Shown here: piece by piece, positions 1 through 8,847 of the stretch | Layout: each line of letters starts with the position of its first letter | Numbering within the stretch: position 1 is the stretch's first letter | Source of the DNA: Massilia sp. METH4 | GTDB lineage: Bacteria; Pseudomonadota; Gammaproteobacteria; Burkholderiales; Burkholderiaceae_D | Length of the DNA stretch: 64,000 bases | Assembly (NCBI RefSeq): GCF_037094685.1 | Contig: NZ_CP146614.1 | Location: 3,534,001 to 3,598,000 of the forward strand | Reading direction: 5' to 3' | Made by a program: the position numbers and the translations under genes | Notes under the pieces: generated by a model | What the model was told of the DNA's origin: nothing | Database searches by the model: none | What the model saw: only the letters and a program-made list of their open reading frames with translations

Positions 1-634
1 GGCGATCCGCATTTCGCTCGAGGTGTCCAACCTGGTCAGCACGATCAAGACGAATTCGGGCACCACGGCCTACCAGATCGGTACCCGGCAGGCCGCCACG
101 ATGCTGCAACTGAAGGATGGCGAAAACCAGGTGCTGGCCGGCCTGATCAACAACGAGGAACGCAGCGGCGGCAACCGGGTGCCGGGCCTTGGCGACCTGC
201 CCATCGTCGGTCGCCTGTTCGGCACGCAATCGGACGACTCGCAGAAGACGGAGATCGTGCTGTCGATCACGCCGCGCCTCGTGCGCAACCTGCAGCGGCC
301 CGAGGCCAGCGCCACCGAGTTCTCGGCCGGGACCGAGGCGAACTTCCGCCGCAAACCGGAGCTGGGCGTGCGCGCGCCCGTCGCGCTGCCGCAGCGTGGG
401 ACGCCCGTGCCGGGAGCGCCGGCGACCGGCACACCGGCGCAACCGGCTTCACAGCCGGGCCTGCAGCCGACCCCGCAGGAGTCCGGCACCCCGGTCGGCG
501 TGCCGCTGTCGACATCGCAGCCGGGCCCGGCGTCGAGCGTCACGCAGGACCCGTTGCAGGTGCTCCCGGTCACGCCGCCGGCGCCAACCGTGCCGCCGGC
601 GCCGACCACGACGCCGCCCACGCAGAACCAGTAA
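1..634 (+). CDS. Secretin (GspD/PilQ family), C-terminal part only
   Basis: The reading frame is open from the window edge, so the N-terminal domains lie upstream. What remains is the end of a secretin beta-barrel: it carries the family signature [15 protein letters not shown] followed by a [13 protein letters not shown] strand. Secretins form the outer-membrane gate of type II secretion and type IV pilus machines. After the barrel there is an unusual tail of about 100 residues rich in Pro, Thr and Gly, with no obvious fold. The stop codon overlaps the next start by one base (TAATG), so the gene is translationally coupled to the pseudopilin genes behind it. I cannot tell whether this is a classical GspD or a lineage-specific secretin. 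Confidence 0.85.
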   Translation, partial: AIRISLEVSNLVSTIKTNSGTTAYQIGTRQAATMLQLKDGENQVLAGLINNEERSGGNRVPGLGDLPIVGRLFGTQSDDSQKTEIVLSITPRLVRNLQRPEASATEFSAGTEANFRRKPELGVRAPVALPQRGTPVPGAPATGTPAQPASQPGLQPTPQESGTPVGVPLSTSQPGPASSVTQDPLQVLPVTPPAPTVPPAPTTTPPTQNQ

Positions 635-1119
635 TGGACGGATCGCTCAGCCGCCGCCGCGGCTTCACGCTGATCGAGCTGCTGGTCACCGTGGCCATCC
701 TCGGCCTGCTGGCGGCGCTCGTGATTCCGACGGCGCAAGTGACGGTCCAGCGGCGCAACGAGCAGGAATTGCGCACCGCGCTATACCAGATCCGCAAGGC
801 CATCGACGACTACAAGCAGGCCTATGACGACGGCCGCATCGCCAAGACGATCGGCGGCACCGGTTATCCGAAGAACCTGGAAACGCTGGCCGAGGGCGTG
901 GTCGACCTGCGCGATCCGAAACGTGGCAAGATCTTCTTCCTGCGCCGCGTGCCGCGCGATCCCTTCGCGCCGGACAGCGAGCTCTCCAACGCGCAAACGT
1001 GGGGCAAGCGCAGTTACGCCAGCGAGCCGGAAGAGCCGCGCGAAGGCGAGGACGTCTATGACGTGTATTCGAATTCCGACAGGGTGGGGCTGAACGGCAT
1101 CCCCTATCGAAAATGGTAG
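634..1119 (+). CDS. Pseudopilin, GspG-like type II secretion protein
   Basis: A 161-residue protein with a type III (prepilin) signal: a short basic leader SRRR, the cleavage motif [11 protein letters not shown] at about residues 10-20, then a hydrophobic helix. After the helix comes [23 protein letters not shown], typical of the amphipathic helix of GspG-type pseudopilins. It should be cleaved and N-methylated by a prepilin peptidase and sit in the inner membrane or a pseudopilus. It starts on the last base of the secretin stop codon. The next gene encodes a second, similar protein, which suggests a dedicated secretion or pilus-like device; the substrate is unknown. Confidence 0.85.
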   Translation: MDGSLSRRRGFTLIELLVTVAILGLLAALVIPTAQVTVQRRNEQELRTALYQIRKAIDDYKQAYDDGRIAKTIGGTGYPKNLETLAEGVVDLRDPKRGKIFFLRRVPRDPFAPDSELSNAQTWGKRSYASEPEEPREGEDVYDVYSNSDRVGLNGIPYRKW

Positions 1120-1125
1120 GCAATC

Positions 1126-1512
1126 GTGAACAAGTCTGACAAGCCCGGCAAGGGTTTCACGCTGATCGAACTGCTGGTGGTGCTGGGCATCGTGGCGCTG
1201 CTGCTCACGCTGGCGGTGCCCCGCTATTTTCCCAGCGTCGACAAGACGAAGGAAACGATCCTGGCCGACAACCTGCGCAATACGCGCATGATCATCGACC
1301 AGTTCTATGGCGATACGGGCCGCTACCCGGAATCGCTGGAACAGCTCGTCGAGAAAAAATACCTGCGCGCGGTGCCAGTCGACCCGATCACGGAAACCAG
1401 CTCGAGCTGGCAGTTGCTGCCGCCGGAAGACCCGGCCCAGGGCGGCATCGCCGACATCAAGAGCGGCGCCCCCGGCAACGACCGCAGCGGCAAGCCGTAT
1501 GCAGAATGGTAA
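1126..1512 (+). CDS. Pseudopilin, GspG-like, GTG start
   Basis: A 128-residue protein that starts at GTG six bases after the previous stop. It has the prepilin motif [13 protein letters not shown] near residue 11, a hydrophobic segment, and a short globular part containing DTGRYPESLEQLV, the motif typical of GspG-like major pseudopilins (a D..RYP..L..L pattern). Compared with GspG it is short. The two neighbouring genes also encode prepilin-type proteins, so these three probably assemble together with the secretin encoded upstream. The end of the gene overlaps the next start by 14 bases. Confidence 0.83.
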   Translation: MNKSDKPGKGFTLIELLVVLGIVALLLTLAVPRYFPSVDKTKETILADNLRNTRMIIDQFYGDTGRYPESLEQLVEKKYLRAVPVDPITETSSSWQLLPPEDPAQGGIADIKSGAPGNDRSGKPYAEW

Positions 1513-2320
1513 CGCCGGTAAGCAAGTGCCCGCGGCCGGCGGCTTCACCTATGTGGGCCTGGTCATCCTGGTCGCCATCATCGGGCTCGTCGCCGCCACG
1601 ACGGTGCGGGTCGGTGTCACGTTGCAGCGGGCGCAGGCCGAACGCGACCTGCTGCACATCGGCGAACAGTTCAGCAACGCGCTGAAAAGCTACGCCGCCG
1701 CCACGCCGGCCGGCCAACCGCAGCAGCCGCCGACCTTGAAGGAGTTGCTGAAGGACCCGCGCTTTCCGGGCACGCGCCGCCACCTGCGCAAGATATTCAT
1801 CGATCCAATGACGGGCAAGGCGGAGTGGGGCATTCTCTACATGGCCGACAACAAGGGCATCCTGGGCATCCACAGCCTGTCGAAGGCCATGCCGATCAAG
1901 ATCAGCAATTTCCCGGCGCGCTTCCAGTCGTTCAGCGGCAAGCAAAAGGTGTCGGAATGGGTGTTCACGTTCGATGGCCAGGAACCGTTGCCGCCGGGCC
2001 AGGTCAAGCCGGGCCAACCCGGCCAGGCCAATCAGCCCGGCCAGGCCAATCAGCCTGGCAAGCCGGCCCAGCCTATGACAGGCGCAGGCAGCGTGACGCC
2101 GGGCATGCCGGGCGCAGCCGGCCCCGCGGGGCCCGTGCCCGCGCCGGGGACGCCGCCCAGCGCGCCCCCGGCGCCGGAACCTGTGCCGGATCCTGTGGAT
2201 CAGCCTCCCGCCGAGCCGGCGCCCGAAGCACCGGCGGAACAGGCCGAGCCCGCAGAACCGGCCGAGCCTGCCGAATCGCCCCCGCCGGCCGAGCCGGCGT
2301 CTCCCGAGCCGGCTGAATGA
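1499..2320 (+). CDS. Minor pseudopilin-like protein with a long Pro/Ala/Glu-rich tail
   Basis: I place the start at the ATG inside the end of the upstream gene, giving 273 residues; a longer open frame exists but is not needed. Residues 1-40 form a prepilin-type signal and helix with the motif GGFTYVGLVILVAIIGLVAA. A globular region follows to about residue 165, including the stretch LLKDPRFPGTRRHLRKIF and a WGILYMADNKGILGIHS strand region. The last 110 residues or so are low complexity, rich in Pro, Gly, Ala and Glu, with repeated PGQ(A)NQ and EPAEPAE units. Such a tail on a pseudopilin is unusual; it mirrors the Pro-rich tail on the secretin. Function beyond the pseudopilin class is unknown. 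Confidence 0.78.
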   Translation: MQNGNAGKQVPAAGGFTYVGLVILVAIIGLVAATTVRVGVTLQRAQAERDLLHIGEQFSNALKSYAAATPAGQPQQPPTLKELLKDPRFPGTRRHLRKIFIDPMTGKAEWGILYMADNKGILGIHSLSKAMPIKISNFPARFQSFSGKQKVSEWVFTFDGQEPLPPGQVKPGQPGQANQPGQANQPGKPAQPMTGAGSVTPGMPGAAGPAGPVPAPGTPPSAPPAPEPVPDPVDQPPAEPAPEAPAEQAEPAEPAEPAESPPPAEPASPEPAE

Positions 2321-2573
2321 TGCCGCGCCTGGGTGGACCGCCATCCTTGTTGTATTTGCGAGAACAAGTGTTGCAATCGAAGCACAGTCTTGCCAAAAAC
2401 TACTGTAGAGTACGCCTATTGGAACGGTTGTTGTCTCAATAACAGTTGCGATGAGAATTTTGCAATTACCTCTTGTAATTTTCAGATGTAATTATGTTAT
2501 GATCTATCTCAGCAGTTCAGCAACGTACTGACCAGCGACGTAACACTACTACTACTCTCACAAGGATAACTTC
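2321..2573. other. AT-rich promoter region of the PEP-CTERM gene
   Basis: This is 253 bases of AT-rich sequence between the pseudopilin cluster and the PEP-CTERM gene, with no credible ORF. A possible sigma-54-like element TTGGAACGGTTGTTG lies at 2419-2433, but it lacks the C of the -12 GC. A possible sigma-70 -10 TATGAT is at 2498-2503, with a poor -35 (TTGTAA) 19 bases upstream. Either could drive the gene; neither is strong. A ribosome-binding site AAGGATAA lies just before the start codon at 2574. Confidence 0.45.
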
Positions 2574-3050
2574 ATGAAACTGAAATTTGCCGTAGCTTCC
2601 GTACTGGCCGCCGCCTCGATGAGCGCCTTCGCTGACAACCAGAACCTGACCGCCAGCCTGGACGCTGCGACCGAGTTCGACAGCGTTGGTACCCTGTTCG
2701 CCGACAACGGCGCAGACGTGCTGACCTTCGGCGGCCTGGCTCCTGGCCTGTACGACATCGTCATCACCGTCAGCGGCCAGCAACTGAACTTCAACGCCGC
2801 CGCGACCACGCTGAACGGCGTGACCGGCGCATACGACGCCTCCGTGGGCAAGTTCAAGTTCCTGGGCTTCGAAGCCACCGCCTCGTCGCCGTTCGTGCTG
2901 AACCTGGCAGGCTGGACGACCGGCGCCAAGGCCGTGTACTCGGGCGAACTGACCGTGTCGGCTGTTCCGGAACCAAGCACCTACGGCATGCTGCTGGGCG
3001 GCCTGGGCATCATGGGCTTCCTGGCCCGTCGCAAGTCGAAGCAAGCCTGA
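2574..3050 (+). CDS. Small PEP-CTERM exported protein (FxDxF-like)
   Basis: A 158-residue protein with a Sec signal peptide (KLKFAVASVLAAASMSAFA, cleavage near residue 21), a beta-rich middle, and a C-terminal sorting tail: VPEPSTYGMLLGGLG, a hydrophobic helix, then the basic end ARRKSKQA. The PEP motif, helix and basic cluster mark it for recognition by an exosortase (EpsH/XrtA family), which cuts near PEP and releases the protein to the cell surface or the extracellular matrix. The exosortase gene is not in this window. The length and the FDSVGTLFADN region resemble the FxDxF PEP-CTERM family, though this subtype is assigned by eye. A strong terminator follows directly. Confidence 0.88.
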   Translation: MKLKFAVASVLAAASMSAFADNQNLTASLDAATEFDSVGTLFADNGADVLTFGGLAPGLYDIVITVSGQQLNFNAAATTLNGVTGAYDASVGKFKFLGFEATASSPFVLNLAGWTTGAKAVYSGELTVSAVPEPSTYGMLLGGLGIMGFLARRKSKQA

Positions 3051-3064
3051 TTTCAGGTTCATGC

Positions 3065-3099
3065 AAAAAAACCGCTGCCTCGGCAGCGGTTTTTTTTTT
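3065..3099. terminator. Bidirectional intrinsic terminator
   Basis: A perfect hairpin ACCGCTGCC-TC-GGCAGCGGT (3071-3090) flanked by an A-run on the left and a T-run on the right. It lies between convergent genes, the PEP-CTERM gene (+) and murJ (-), and can stop transcription from both sides. Confidence 0.92.
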
Positions 3100-3116
3100 G
3101 CTGTGAGCGGTCCGGA

Positions 3117-4667
3117 TCACTTGCCGGTGCGGCGGAAATCGCGCACGCGGAAGCCCAGCGCGAGCAGGGCACCGAAATACACGGCACCGCACGCGGCGAT
3201 CACGAGGAAGAGGGCGCCGGCCCGCAGGAACGGCGTGGCGCGCATGGCCAGCCAATCGAACTGCTGGCTGCCGAACCACGCCACGCCCGCCATGATGGCG
3301 ACGGCGACGATGAGCTTGGCGAAGAACTTCCCCCAGCCGGGCACCGGGCGATAGATGTCGCGCTTGCGCAAACCGTAGAACAGCAGCGTGGCATTGATGC
3401 AGGCAGCCAGGCCGATCGACAGCGCCAGGCCGGCCACTTCGAGGGCAGGCACGAAGACGAGGTTCATCAGCTGCGTGGCGACCAGCACGCCGATCGCGAT
3501 CCTGACGGGCGTGCGGATATCCTGTTTCGCGTAGAACGCCGGCGCCAGCGTCTTGACGAGGATGATGCCGGTCAGCCCGGCGGCATAGGCAATCAGGGGA
3601 CGAGCGGACATTCGCGCGGCCTCGTCGCTGAAGTGGCCATAGTGGAACAGCGTGGCGATCAGCGGCAGCGCCAGCACGGCCAGGCCGACGGCGGCGGGAA
3701 TCGCCAGCAGGAAGGTCAGGCGCAAGCCCCAGTCCAGCAGCGCCGAATACTCCTGGGGGTCGCCATCCACGCTGGCTTTCGACAGGCTGGGCAGCAGGAT
3801 CGTGCCCAGCGCGACGCCCAGCAGGGCAGTGGGGAATTCCATCAGGCGGTCGGCATAGGTGAGCCAGGAGATGCTGCCCTCGCGCAGGTGCGAGGCGATG
3901 GCCGTATTGATCATCAGGCTGATCTGGGCGGCCGCAACGGCAAACACGGCCGGCCCCATTTTCTTGAGCACGCGTCGTACACCCGCATCGCGCAGCCCGG
4001 CAGCCGGATTGATCGACAGCCGCGGCAGCATGCCGATCTTCACCAGTGCCGGCACCTGGATCGCCACCTGCAGCAGGCCGCCGACGAACACGGCGATCGC
4101 TTGCGCATAGACGGGCTGTTCCAGGTAGGGCGCCAAGAACAGCGAGCCGGAAATCATCGACAGGTTCAACAGCACCGGCGTGAACGCGGGGATCTTGAAC
4201 TGGCGCCAGGTGTTCAGGATGCCGCCGGCCATGGCCACGAACGACATGCACGCGATATAGGGGAACATGAGGCGGGTCATCCAGACGGCCGCGTCGAACG
4301 CTTCCGGGTCCTGCTTCAGGCCGCCGGCAATCACGGCCAGCAGCAGCGGCGTGCCGAGGATGCCGGCGGCGCTGACGAGCAGCGTGGCCCAGACGAGGCA
4401 ATTGGCCACGTGATCGGACAGTGTCTTGCTGGCCTCGAAACCTTCGCGATTCTTGTACTCGGCGAGGATGGGCACGAAGGCCTGGGAAAACGCGCCTTCG
4501 GCGAACAGGCGGCGCAGCAGGTTGGGGATGCGGAAGGCTACGTTGAAGGCGTCGGTATAGGCGCCAGCGCCGAAAGCCCGGGCGAACAGGCTTTCGCGCA
4601 GCAGCCCCGTGACGCGCGACAGCATGGTCATGCTGGAGACGGCGGCGAGGGTTCTGAGCAGGTTCAT
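3117..4667 (-). CDS. murJ: Lipid II flippase MurJ
   Basis: A 516-residue polytopic membrane protein, full length for MurJ (MOP exporter superfamily, formerly MviN). It moves lipid II across the inner membrane for peptidoglycan synthesis. The start MNLLRTLAAVSSMTMLSRVTG and the following RESLFARAFGAGAYTDAFNVAFRIPNLLRRLFAEGAFSQAFVP region are classical MurJ N-terminal signatures, with about 14 hydrophobic segments along the chain. The ATG has no clear Shine-Dalgarno sequence. A TATAAT on the minus strand at 4681-4676 sits only about 9 bases upstream, so the transcript may have a very short leader; this is inference. Confidence 0.95.
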   Translation of the reverse strand: MNLLRTLAAVSSMTMLSRVTGLLRESLFARAFGAGAYTDAFNVAFRIPNLLRRLFAEGAFSQAFVPILAEYKNREGFEASKTLSDHVANCLVWATLLVSAAGILGTPLLLAVIAGGLKQDPEAFDAAVWMTRLMFPYIACMSFVAMAGGILNTWRQFKIPAFTPVLLNLSMISGSLFLAPYLEQPVYAQAIAVFVGGLLQVAIQVPALVKIGMLPRLSINPAAGLRDAGVRRVLKKMGPAVFAVAAAQISLMINTAIASHLREGSISWLTYADRLMEFPTALLGVALGTILLPSLSKASVDGDPQEYSALLDWGLRLTFLLAIPAAVGLAVLALPLIATLFHYGHFSDEAARMSARPLIAYAAGLTGIILVKTLAPAFYAKQDIRTPVRIAIGVLVATQLMNLVFVPALEVAGLALSIGLAACINATLLFYGLRKRDIYRPVPGWGKFFAKLIVAVAIMAGVAWFGSQQFDWLAMRATPFLRAGALFLVIAACGAVYFGALLALGFRVRDFRRTGK

Positions 4668-4794
4668 GGGCCGAGATTATAGCGGTGTGGCCACAATGCA
4701 AGACTTACAATTTTCTGAAAGGCGGCGCGGGGGCGAGGGGACGGGATTCCGGGATGATTTTGGCAACATCGCGGTCGGATCAGGAGTTAATAGA

Positions 4795-4823
4795 TTGCCC
4801 CGGCACCAAAAGCTCGTTATAAT
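4795..4823 (+). promoter_or_regulatory. Sigma-70 promoter of rpsT
   Basis: TTGCCC (4795-4800) and a perfect TATAAT (4818-4823) are separated by 17 bases. Transcription would start near 4830 and leave a leader of about 130 bases before rpsT, long enough for the autogenous translational control known for S20. The remaining sequence between murJ and rpsT (4668-4962) contains no gene. Confidence 0.75.
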
Positions 4824-4962
4824 TTAAGGCTGTACAGAATTCAGTGACGCAGACATCGAGGTTGACCAGCTCTGCGTTGGCCTGCTTTGGTCAGACTGAA
4901 CGCACCGGTTTGGCAAACGCTGTTGTTTGCAAACGAACTTTGACAACGATTTAGGAAATTCC

Positions 4963-5229
4963 ATGGCAAATACCGCACAAGCGCGCAAACGCGCTCGTCA
5001 AGCAGTCAAGCAAAACGCACACAACTCGGCACAGCGTTCGACCCTGCGCACCGCGATCAAGGCCGTTCGCAAGGCAATCCAGGCTGGCGACAAGGCTGCT
5101 GCAACGCAGATCTTCCAGTCCTCCGTGTCGACCATCGACTCGATCGCCGACAAGAAAATCATCCACAAGAACAAGGCCGCTCGCCACAAGAGCCGCCTGG
5201 CAGCTGCCCTGAAGGCACTGTCCGCCTAA
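4963..5229 (+). CDS. rpsT: 30S ribosomal protein S20
   Basis: An 88-residue, very basic protein starting [21 protein letters not shown] and matching S20 along its length, including the [24 protein letters not shown]-terminal helix. It binds 16S rRNA in the body of the small subunit. The frame is open 12 codons further upstream, but the ATG at 4963 is chosen because it gives the conserved N-terminus and is preceded by AGGAAA at a suitable distance. It has its own promoter and terminator, so it is monocistronic. Confidence 0.97.
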   Translation: MANTAQARKRARQAVKQNAHNSAQRSTLRTAIKAVRKAIQAGDKAAATQIFQSSVSTIDSIADKKIIHKNKAARHKSRLAAALKALSA

Positions 5230-5270
5230 GTTCGCGTGCGGCGGCGACAGCCGCCAGACAGGTGCACCTG

Positions 5271-5304
5271 AAAAACCCGCATGGCCCGGCCATGGCGGGT
5301 TTTT
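5271..5304. terminator. Intrinsic terminator after rpsT (bidirectional)
   Basis: Stem CCCGC-ATGGCC / GGCCAT-G-GCGGG with one bulged base, preceded by AAAAA and followed by TTTTT. It serves rpsT (+) and can also stop the convergent DUF192 gene (-). Confidence 0.88.
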
Positions 5305-5325
5305 CGCTTTTCCACCGCGCGCCGT

Positions 5326-5763
5326 TCAACGCCGGACCGGCAGGTTGCCGATCTTCATGCCCGGCTTGATGTGCTTTTGCCGGAACCAGCCCTGGTTCAT
5401 CTCGAGCGCATACTTGACCGGCACGCCCTTCGTCGAGCAGTGGCTGTCCAGCGTGTGCGGATGCATGTCGCGGATGTTGACGATCTTCCCATCGGCGTCG
5501 ATGAAGGCAACCGACAGCGGCAGTGGCGTATTCTTCATCCACATGCACTGCGTGGCCGGCGCATCGAACACGAACACCATGCCGGCATTGGCCGGCATCG
5601 CGTCCCGGAACATCAGTCCCTGCGCGCGCTGCGCTTCCGTCGCGGCGATCTCGGCCTTGATCAGGTGCATTCCGGCCGTGAGCGTGGTGGTACCGAAGCG
5701 TTGGTCCTGGGCGGAGGCGCCGGCGGCGGCGAGCAGGGCAACGAGGGCAAGGGCGTTTTTCAT
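5326..5763 (-). CDS. DUF192 family secreted protein
   Basis: A 145-residue protein. I start at the ATG that gives a signal peptide (KNALALVALLAAAGASAQ); an upstream start 17 codons earlier would hide it. The mature part is a DUF192 domain with hallmarks such as RAQGLMFRDAMPANAGMVFVF, MWMKNTPLPLSVAFIDADGKIV and the end KYALEMNQGWFRQKHIKPGMKI. The family forms a small beta-barrel-like fold; its molecular role is not established. It follows the pseudouridine synthase gene on the same strand and may be co-transcribed with it. Confidence 0.88.
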   Translation of the reverse strand: MKNALALVALLAAAGASAQDQRFGTTTLTAGMHLIKAEIAATEAQRAQGLMFRDAMPANAGMVFVFDAPATQCMWMKNTPLPLSVAFIDADGKIVNIRDMHPHTLDSHCSTKGVPVKYALEMNQGWFRQKHIKPGMKIGNLPVRR

Positions 5764-5832
5764 GGTGTCGGGTCGATTCGAGTGAAACGGTGCCGCCATG
5801 ATAGCGGCCGCCATGGCTCCCCTAAGTCTCTA

Positions 5833-6390
5833 TTAAGTCTTCAGTTCCGCGGGCGCGATTTCCATCCATTCGCCGGGCATCAGCGGGTGCGTGGCGAGCG
5901 ACACCGCGCCGATCGCGCTGCGTACCAGGCGCAGCGTGGGCAGCCCGACGGCGGCCGTCATGCGGCGCACCTGCCTGTTCTTGCCTTCCTGGAGCGTGAT
6001 GGCCAGCCAGGAAGTCGGCTTGTCCGCCCGCGCGCGGATCGGCGGGTTGCGCGGCCACAGCCACTCCGGCTCGGCGATGCGCACGGCCTTGCACGGTTTG
6101 GTCACGAAGTCCCCCATGTCGAGGGGTGCCTGCAGGCGCTCCAGCGCGGCGGCGTCGGGAATGCCGTCGACTTGCACGAGGTAGGTTTTCGCTTCCTTGC
6201 GGTCGGGGTGGGCGATGGCATGCTGCAGCTTGCCGTCATCGGTCAGCAGCAATAATCCTTCGCTGTCGGCATCGAGACGTCCGGCCGGATACACGTTCGG
6301 CACGGGCACGCAATCGGCCAGCGTGAGGCGCTCCGGCTGCGGGGAAAACTGGCACAATACCCCGAATGGCTTGTTAAGTAAGATCAGCAT
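5833..6390 (-). CDS. rluE: 23S rRNA pseudouridine synthase, RluE-like
   Basis: A 185-residue RsuA-family enzyme without an N-terminal S4 domain, as in RluE, which makes pseudouridine at position 2457 of 23S rRNA in E. coli. The catalytic motif is VYPAGRLDADSEGLLLLTDDG, with Asp in the GRLD motif. EAKTYLVQVDG and the C-terminal EGKNRQVRRMTAAVGLPTLRLVR are also typical. I chose the ATG that begins MLILLNKPFGVLCQFS because the first strand must carry the NKP motif; a start 17 residues upstream is possible but unlike the family. RluE rather than RluF or RsuB is by similarity only. Confidence 0.85.
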   Translation of the reverse strand: MLILLNKPFGVLCQFSPQPERLTLADCVPVPNVYPAGRLDADSEGLLLLTDDGKLQHAIAHPDRKEAKTYLVQVDGIPDAAALERLQAPLDMGDFVTKPCKAVRIAEPEWLWPRNPPIRARADKPTSWLAITLQEGKNRQVRRMTAAVGLPTLRLVRSAIGAVSLATHPLMPGEWMEIAPAELKT

Positions 6391-6478
6391 TGCACGGATT
6401 GTACCGACTAAAGCATGGCGGGCAGTAAAATACTGATGCATAATCGTCAGTCGTCTTCTGTCTTATAGAAGACAATAA

Positions 6479-6578
6479 GAGCGCCTGACAAAACCTGCAG
6501 GCAAGGCGCGGCGTCGAAGACAGTACGCCTGTACGGCGAGACGCTGCAACGCAGCCATGCGGGTTTTGTCAGGTGCTC
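6479..6578. repeat. Imperfect inverted-repeat element upstream of icd
   Basis: Two 24-base arms (6479-6502 and 6555-6578) are near-perfect reverse complements around the core CCTGACAAAACC. They enclose about 50 bases. A second, smaller hairpin GTCTTC...GAAGAC lies just to its left (about 6451-6471). The block sits in the untranslated region between the divergent rluE and icd genes. It could be a genomic interspersed repeat or a folded leader of icd; the sequence alone does not decide. Confidence 0.6.
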
Positions 6579-6631
6579 CAAGGCATGCAAGGTCATGGCG
6601 CCGCCAGCGTCGCTTCACTTCGGAGAACTCG

Positions 6632-7885
6632 ATGTACCAACATATCAAAGTGCCGGCCGACGGCCAGAAGATCACCGTCAACGCGGATTACTCGTTGAGC
6701 GTGCCGAGCCAGCCGATCATCCCGTTCATCGAGGGTGACGGCACCGGCGTCGACATCACGCCGGTGATGCTGAAGGTGGTCGATGCCGCCGTGGCCAAGG
6801 CCTATGGCGGCGAGCGCCGCATCAGCTGGATGGAAATCTACGCCGGTGAAAAGTCCACCAAGGTCTACGGCCCGGACGTATGGCTGCCCGAGGAAACGCT
6901 GCAGGCCGTGAAGGAATACGTGGTGTCGATCAAGGGCCCGCTGACGACGCCGGTGGGCGGCGGCATCCGTTCGCTGAACGTGGCCTTGCGCCAGGAGCTG
7001 GACCTGTATGTTTGCCTGCGCCCGGTGCGCTGGTTCAACGGCGTGCCGTCGCCCGTCAAGGAGCCGCACAAGACCGACATGGTGATCTTCCGCGAGAACT
7101 CCGAAGACATCTATGCCGGCATCGAGTACCCGGAAGGGTCCGAAGGCGCGAAGAAGCTGATCAAGTTCCTGCAGGAGGAGCTGGGCGTGCGCAAGATCCG
7201 CTTCCCGGAAACTTCCGGCCTCGGCATCAAGCCCGTGTCGCGCGAAGGCACCGAGCGCCTGATGCGCAAGGCCATCCAGTACGCGATCGACAACGACAAG
7301 CCGTCCGTCACGATCGTCCACAAGGGCAATATCATGAAGTACACCGAGGGCGGTTTCCGCGACTGGGCGTACGCGCTGGCGCAGAAGGAATTCGGCGGTG
7401 AGCTGATCGATGGCGGGCCGTGGTGCAAGGTGAAGAATCCGAAGACGGGCAAGGACATCGTCGTCAAGGATTCGATCGCCGACGCGTTCCTGCAGCAGAT
7501 CCTGCTGCGCCCGGCGGAGTACAGCGTGATCGCCACGCTGAACCTGAATGGCGACTATATCTCGGACGCGCTGGCAGCCCAGGTGGGCGGCATCGGCATC
7601 GCGCCGGGCGCCAATATGTCCGACTCGGTGGCGATGTTCGAAGCCACGCACGGCACCGCGCCGAAATACGCCGGCAAGGACTATGTCAACCCGGGTTCGC
7701 TCATCCTTTCGGCAGAGATGATGCTGCGCCATATGGGGTGGACCGAGGCGGCCGACCTCATCATTTCATCGATGGAAAAGGCCATCATGTCCAAGCGCGT
7801 GACCTACGACTTCGCCCGCCTGATGGAAGGCGCCACCCAGGTGTCTTGCTCGGGCTTTGGCGAAGTGATGATCGAAAACATGTAA
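6632..7885 (+). CDS. icd: Isocitrate dehydrogenase, NADP-dependent
   Basis: A 417-residue enzyme converting isocitrate to 2-oxoglutarate and CO2 in the TCA cycle; length and sequence fit the E. coli-type homodimeric Icd. Visible motifs: the substrate loop [26 protein letters not shown], whose Ser is the phosphorylation site regulated by AceK in enterobacteria; [27 protein letters not shown] near the metal and coenzyme site; and [20 protein letters not shown]. The ATG at 6632 has GGAGAA eight bases before it; the frame is open further upstream but with no family support. An intrinsic terminator follows. Confidence 0.97.
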   Translation: MYQHIKVPADGQKITVNADYSLSVPSQPIIPFIEGDGTGVDITPVMLKVVDAAVAKAYGGERRISWMEIYAGEKSTKVYGPDVWLPEETLQAVKEYVVSIKGPLTTPVGGGIRSLNVALRQELDLYVCLRPVRWFNGVPSPVKEPHKTDMVIFRENSEDIYAGIEYPEGSEGAKKLIKFLQEELGVRKIRFPETSGLGIKPVSREGTERLMRKAIQYAIDNDKPSVTIVHKGNIMKYTEGGFRDWAYALAQKEFGGELIDGGPWCKVKNPKTGKDIVVKDSIADAFLQQILLRPAEYSVIATLNLNGDYISDALAAQVGGIGIAPGANMSDSVAMFEATHGTAPKYAGKDYVNPGSLILSAEMMLRHMGWTEAADLIISSMEKAIMSKRVTYDFARLMEGATQVSCSGFGEVMIENM

Positions 7886-7907
7886 GCCGCCTGTCGCGAC
7901 CGCCTGC

Positions 7908-7933
7908 AAACCCGCGCCAGCCGCGGGTTTTTT
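7908..7933 (+). terminator. Intrinsic terminator after icd
   Basis: Hairpin AACCCGCG-CCAGC-CGCGGGTT followed by a T-rich tract. Confidence 0.88.
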
Positions 7934-7967
7934 ATTTGCAACAATGGATGCTGGAAACTGACGGACG

Positions 7968-7998
7968 AAAAAAAACCCCGCAGGTGCGGGGTTTTTTT
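7968..7998. terminator. Terminator of the cold-shock gene
   Basis: Stem CCCCGC-AGGT-GCGGGG with A8 on the left and T7 on the right, so it works in either direction. It lies just beyond the 3' end of the minus-strand csp gene. Confidence 0.9.
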
Positions 7999-8016
7999 AC
8001 AGTCGAGGAAGCTGGA

Positions 8017-8220
8017 TCAGCTAGCCTGGATGTTGGAAGCTTGCTTGCCTTTCGGGCCCTGCGTGACTTCGAACTGCACCTTTTGACCTTCTTTCAGGGT
8101 CTTGAAGCCGTTCATGTTGATTGCGGAGAAGTGTGCGAACAGATCCTCGCCACCATCATCAGGGGTGATGAAGCCGAAACCTTTGGAGTCATTGAACCAC
8201 TTAACGGTACCAGTTGCCAT
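8017..8220 (-). CDS. CspA-family cold-shock protein
   Basis: A 67-residue OB-fold protein with both RNA-binding motifs: RNP1 KGFGFITP and RNP2 DLFAHFSAI. It binds single-stranded RNA or DNA and acts as an RNA chaperone. The ATG at 8220 gives [14 protein letters not shown], the conserved start; an upstream in-frame start is ignored. It has a good promoter about 120 bases upstream, giving a long leader as is common for cold-shock mRNAs. Whether it is cold-induced cannot be read from the sequence. Confidence 0.95.
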   Translation of the reverse strand: MATGTVKWFNDSKGFGFITPDDGGEDLFAHFSAINMNGFKTLKEGQKVQFEVTQGPKGKQASNIQAS

Positions 8221-8548
8221 AATAAAAAGAACTTTCAAATAATAACGAATCACACGAGCCATAAAAGCAAGAAGCTTCCTGCCCCCTCCTCGACAACTCA
8301 CTTCTTACCAACATGTACATTTCTGCACCAGTCGATATGGCATTGTTGGCGGAACAATTTTCTATGTCAAGCGCTTTGTCGCGGCAATAGTAAGATTTTT
8401 GCAACATGAGAAATCAGGAAAGGACTTGATTTTGCGCTGGGGGCCGCCATCTGCGCACAGTTGGGAAAGCGCGTAAGATTGAGGACAAATGGAAACGCCC
8501 AGCTAAACGGGCGTTGCATCGACCACGAAAGCATTAGAATATAAGCGT
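8221..8548. other. Divergent intergenic region csp / clpS
   Basis: A 328-base AT-richer stretch without a gene. It carries the csp promoter (8342-8370, minus) and the roughly 115-base csp leader. Close to clpS there is TTGCAT (8513-8518) followed about 17 bases later by AT-rich sequence before the clpS ATG, a weak candidate for the clpS promoter that would leave a very short leader. Nothing else is visible. Confidence 0.5.
8342..8370 (-). promoter_or_regulatory. Sigma-70 promoter of the csp gene
   Basis: Read on the minus strand: a perfect TTGACA -35 (8370-8365), a 17-base spacer, and AACAAT as -10 (8347-8342). Start of transcription near 8335. Confidence 0.65.
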
Positions 8549-8847
8549 ATGGCAACCAAGCATGACACCGAGACCGTCCTGGAGCGGCAGACGCTGAAGC
8601 CGCCCCCCATGTACCAGGTGGCGTTGTTGAACGACGACTACACCCCGATGGAATTCGTGGTCGCGATCATTCAGGAATATTTCAACAAGGATCGCGAAAC
8701 GGCTACGCAAATTATGCTGAGTGTGCACCGCTACGGCAAAGGCGTGTGCGGTGTGTTCTCAAAAGATATTGCATCAACCAAGGTGGAGTTCGTTTTAACG
8801 CATGCGCGCAAGGCGGGGCACCCCCTGCAGTGCGTGATGGAGGAAGT

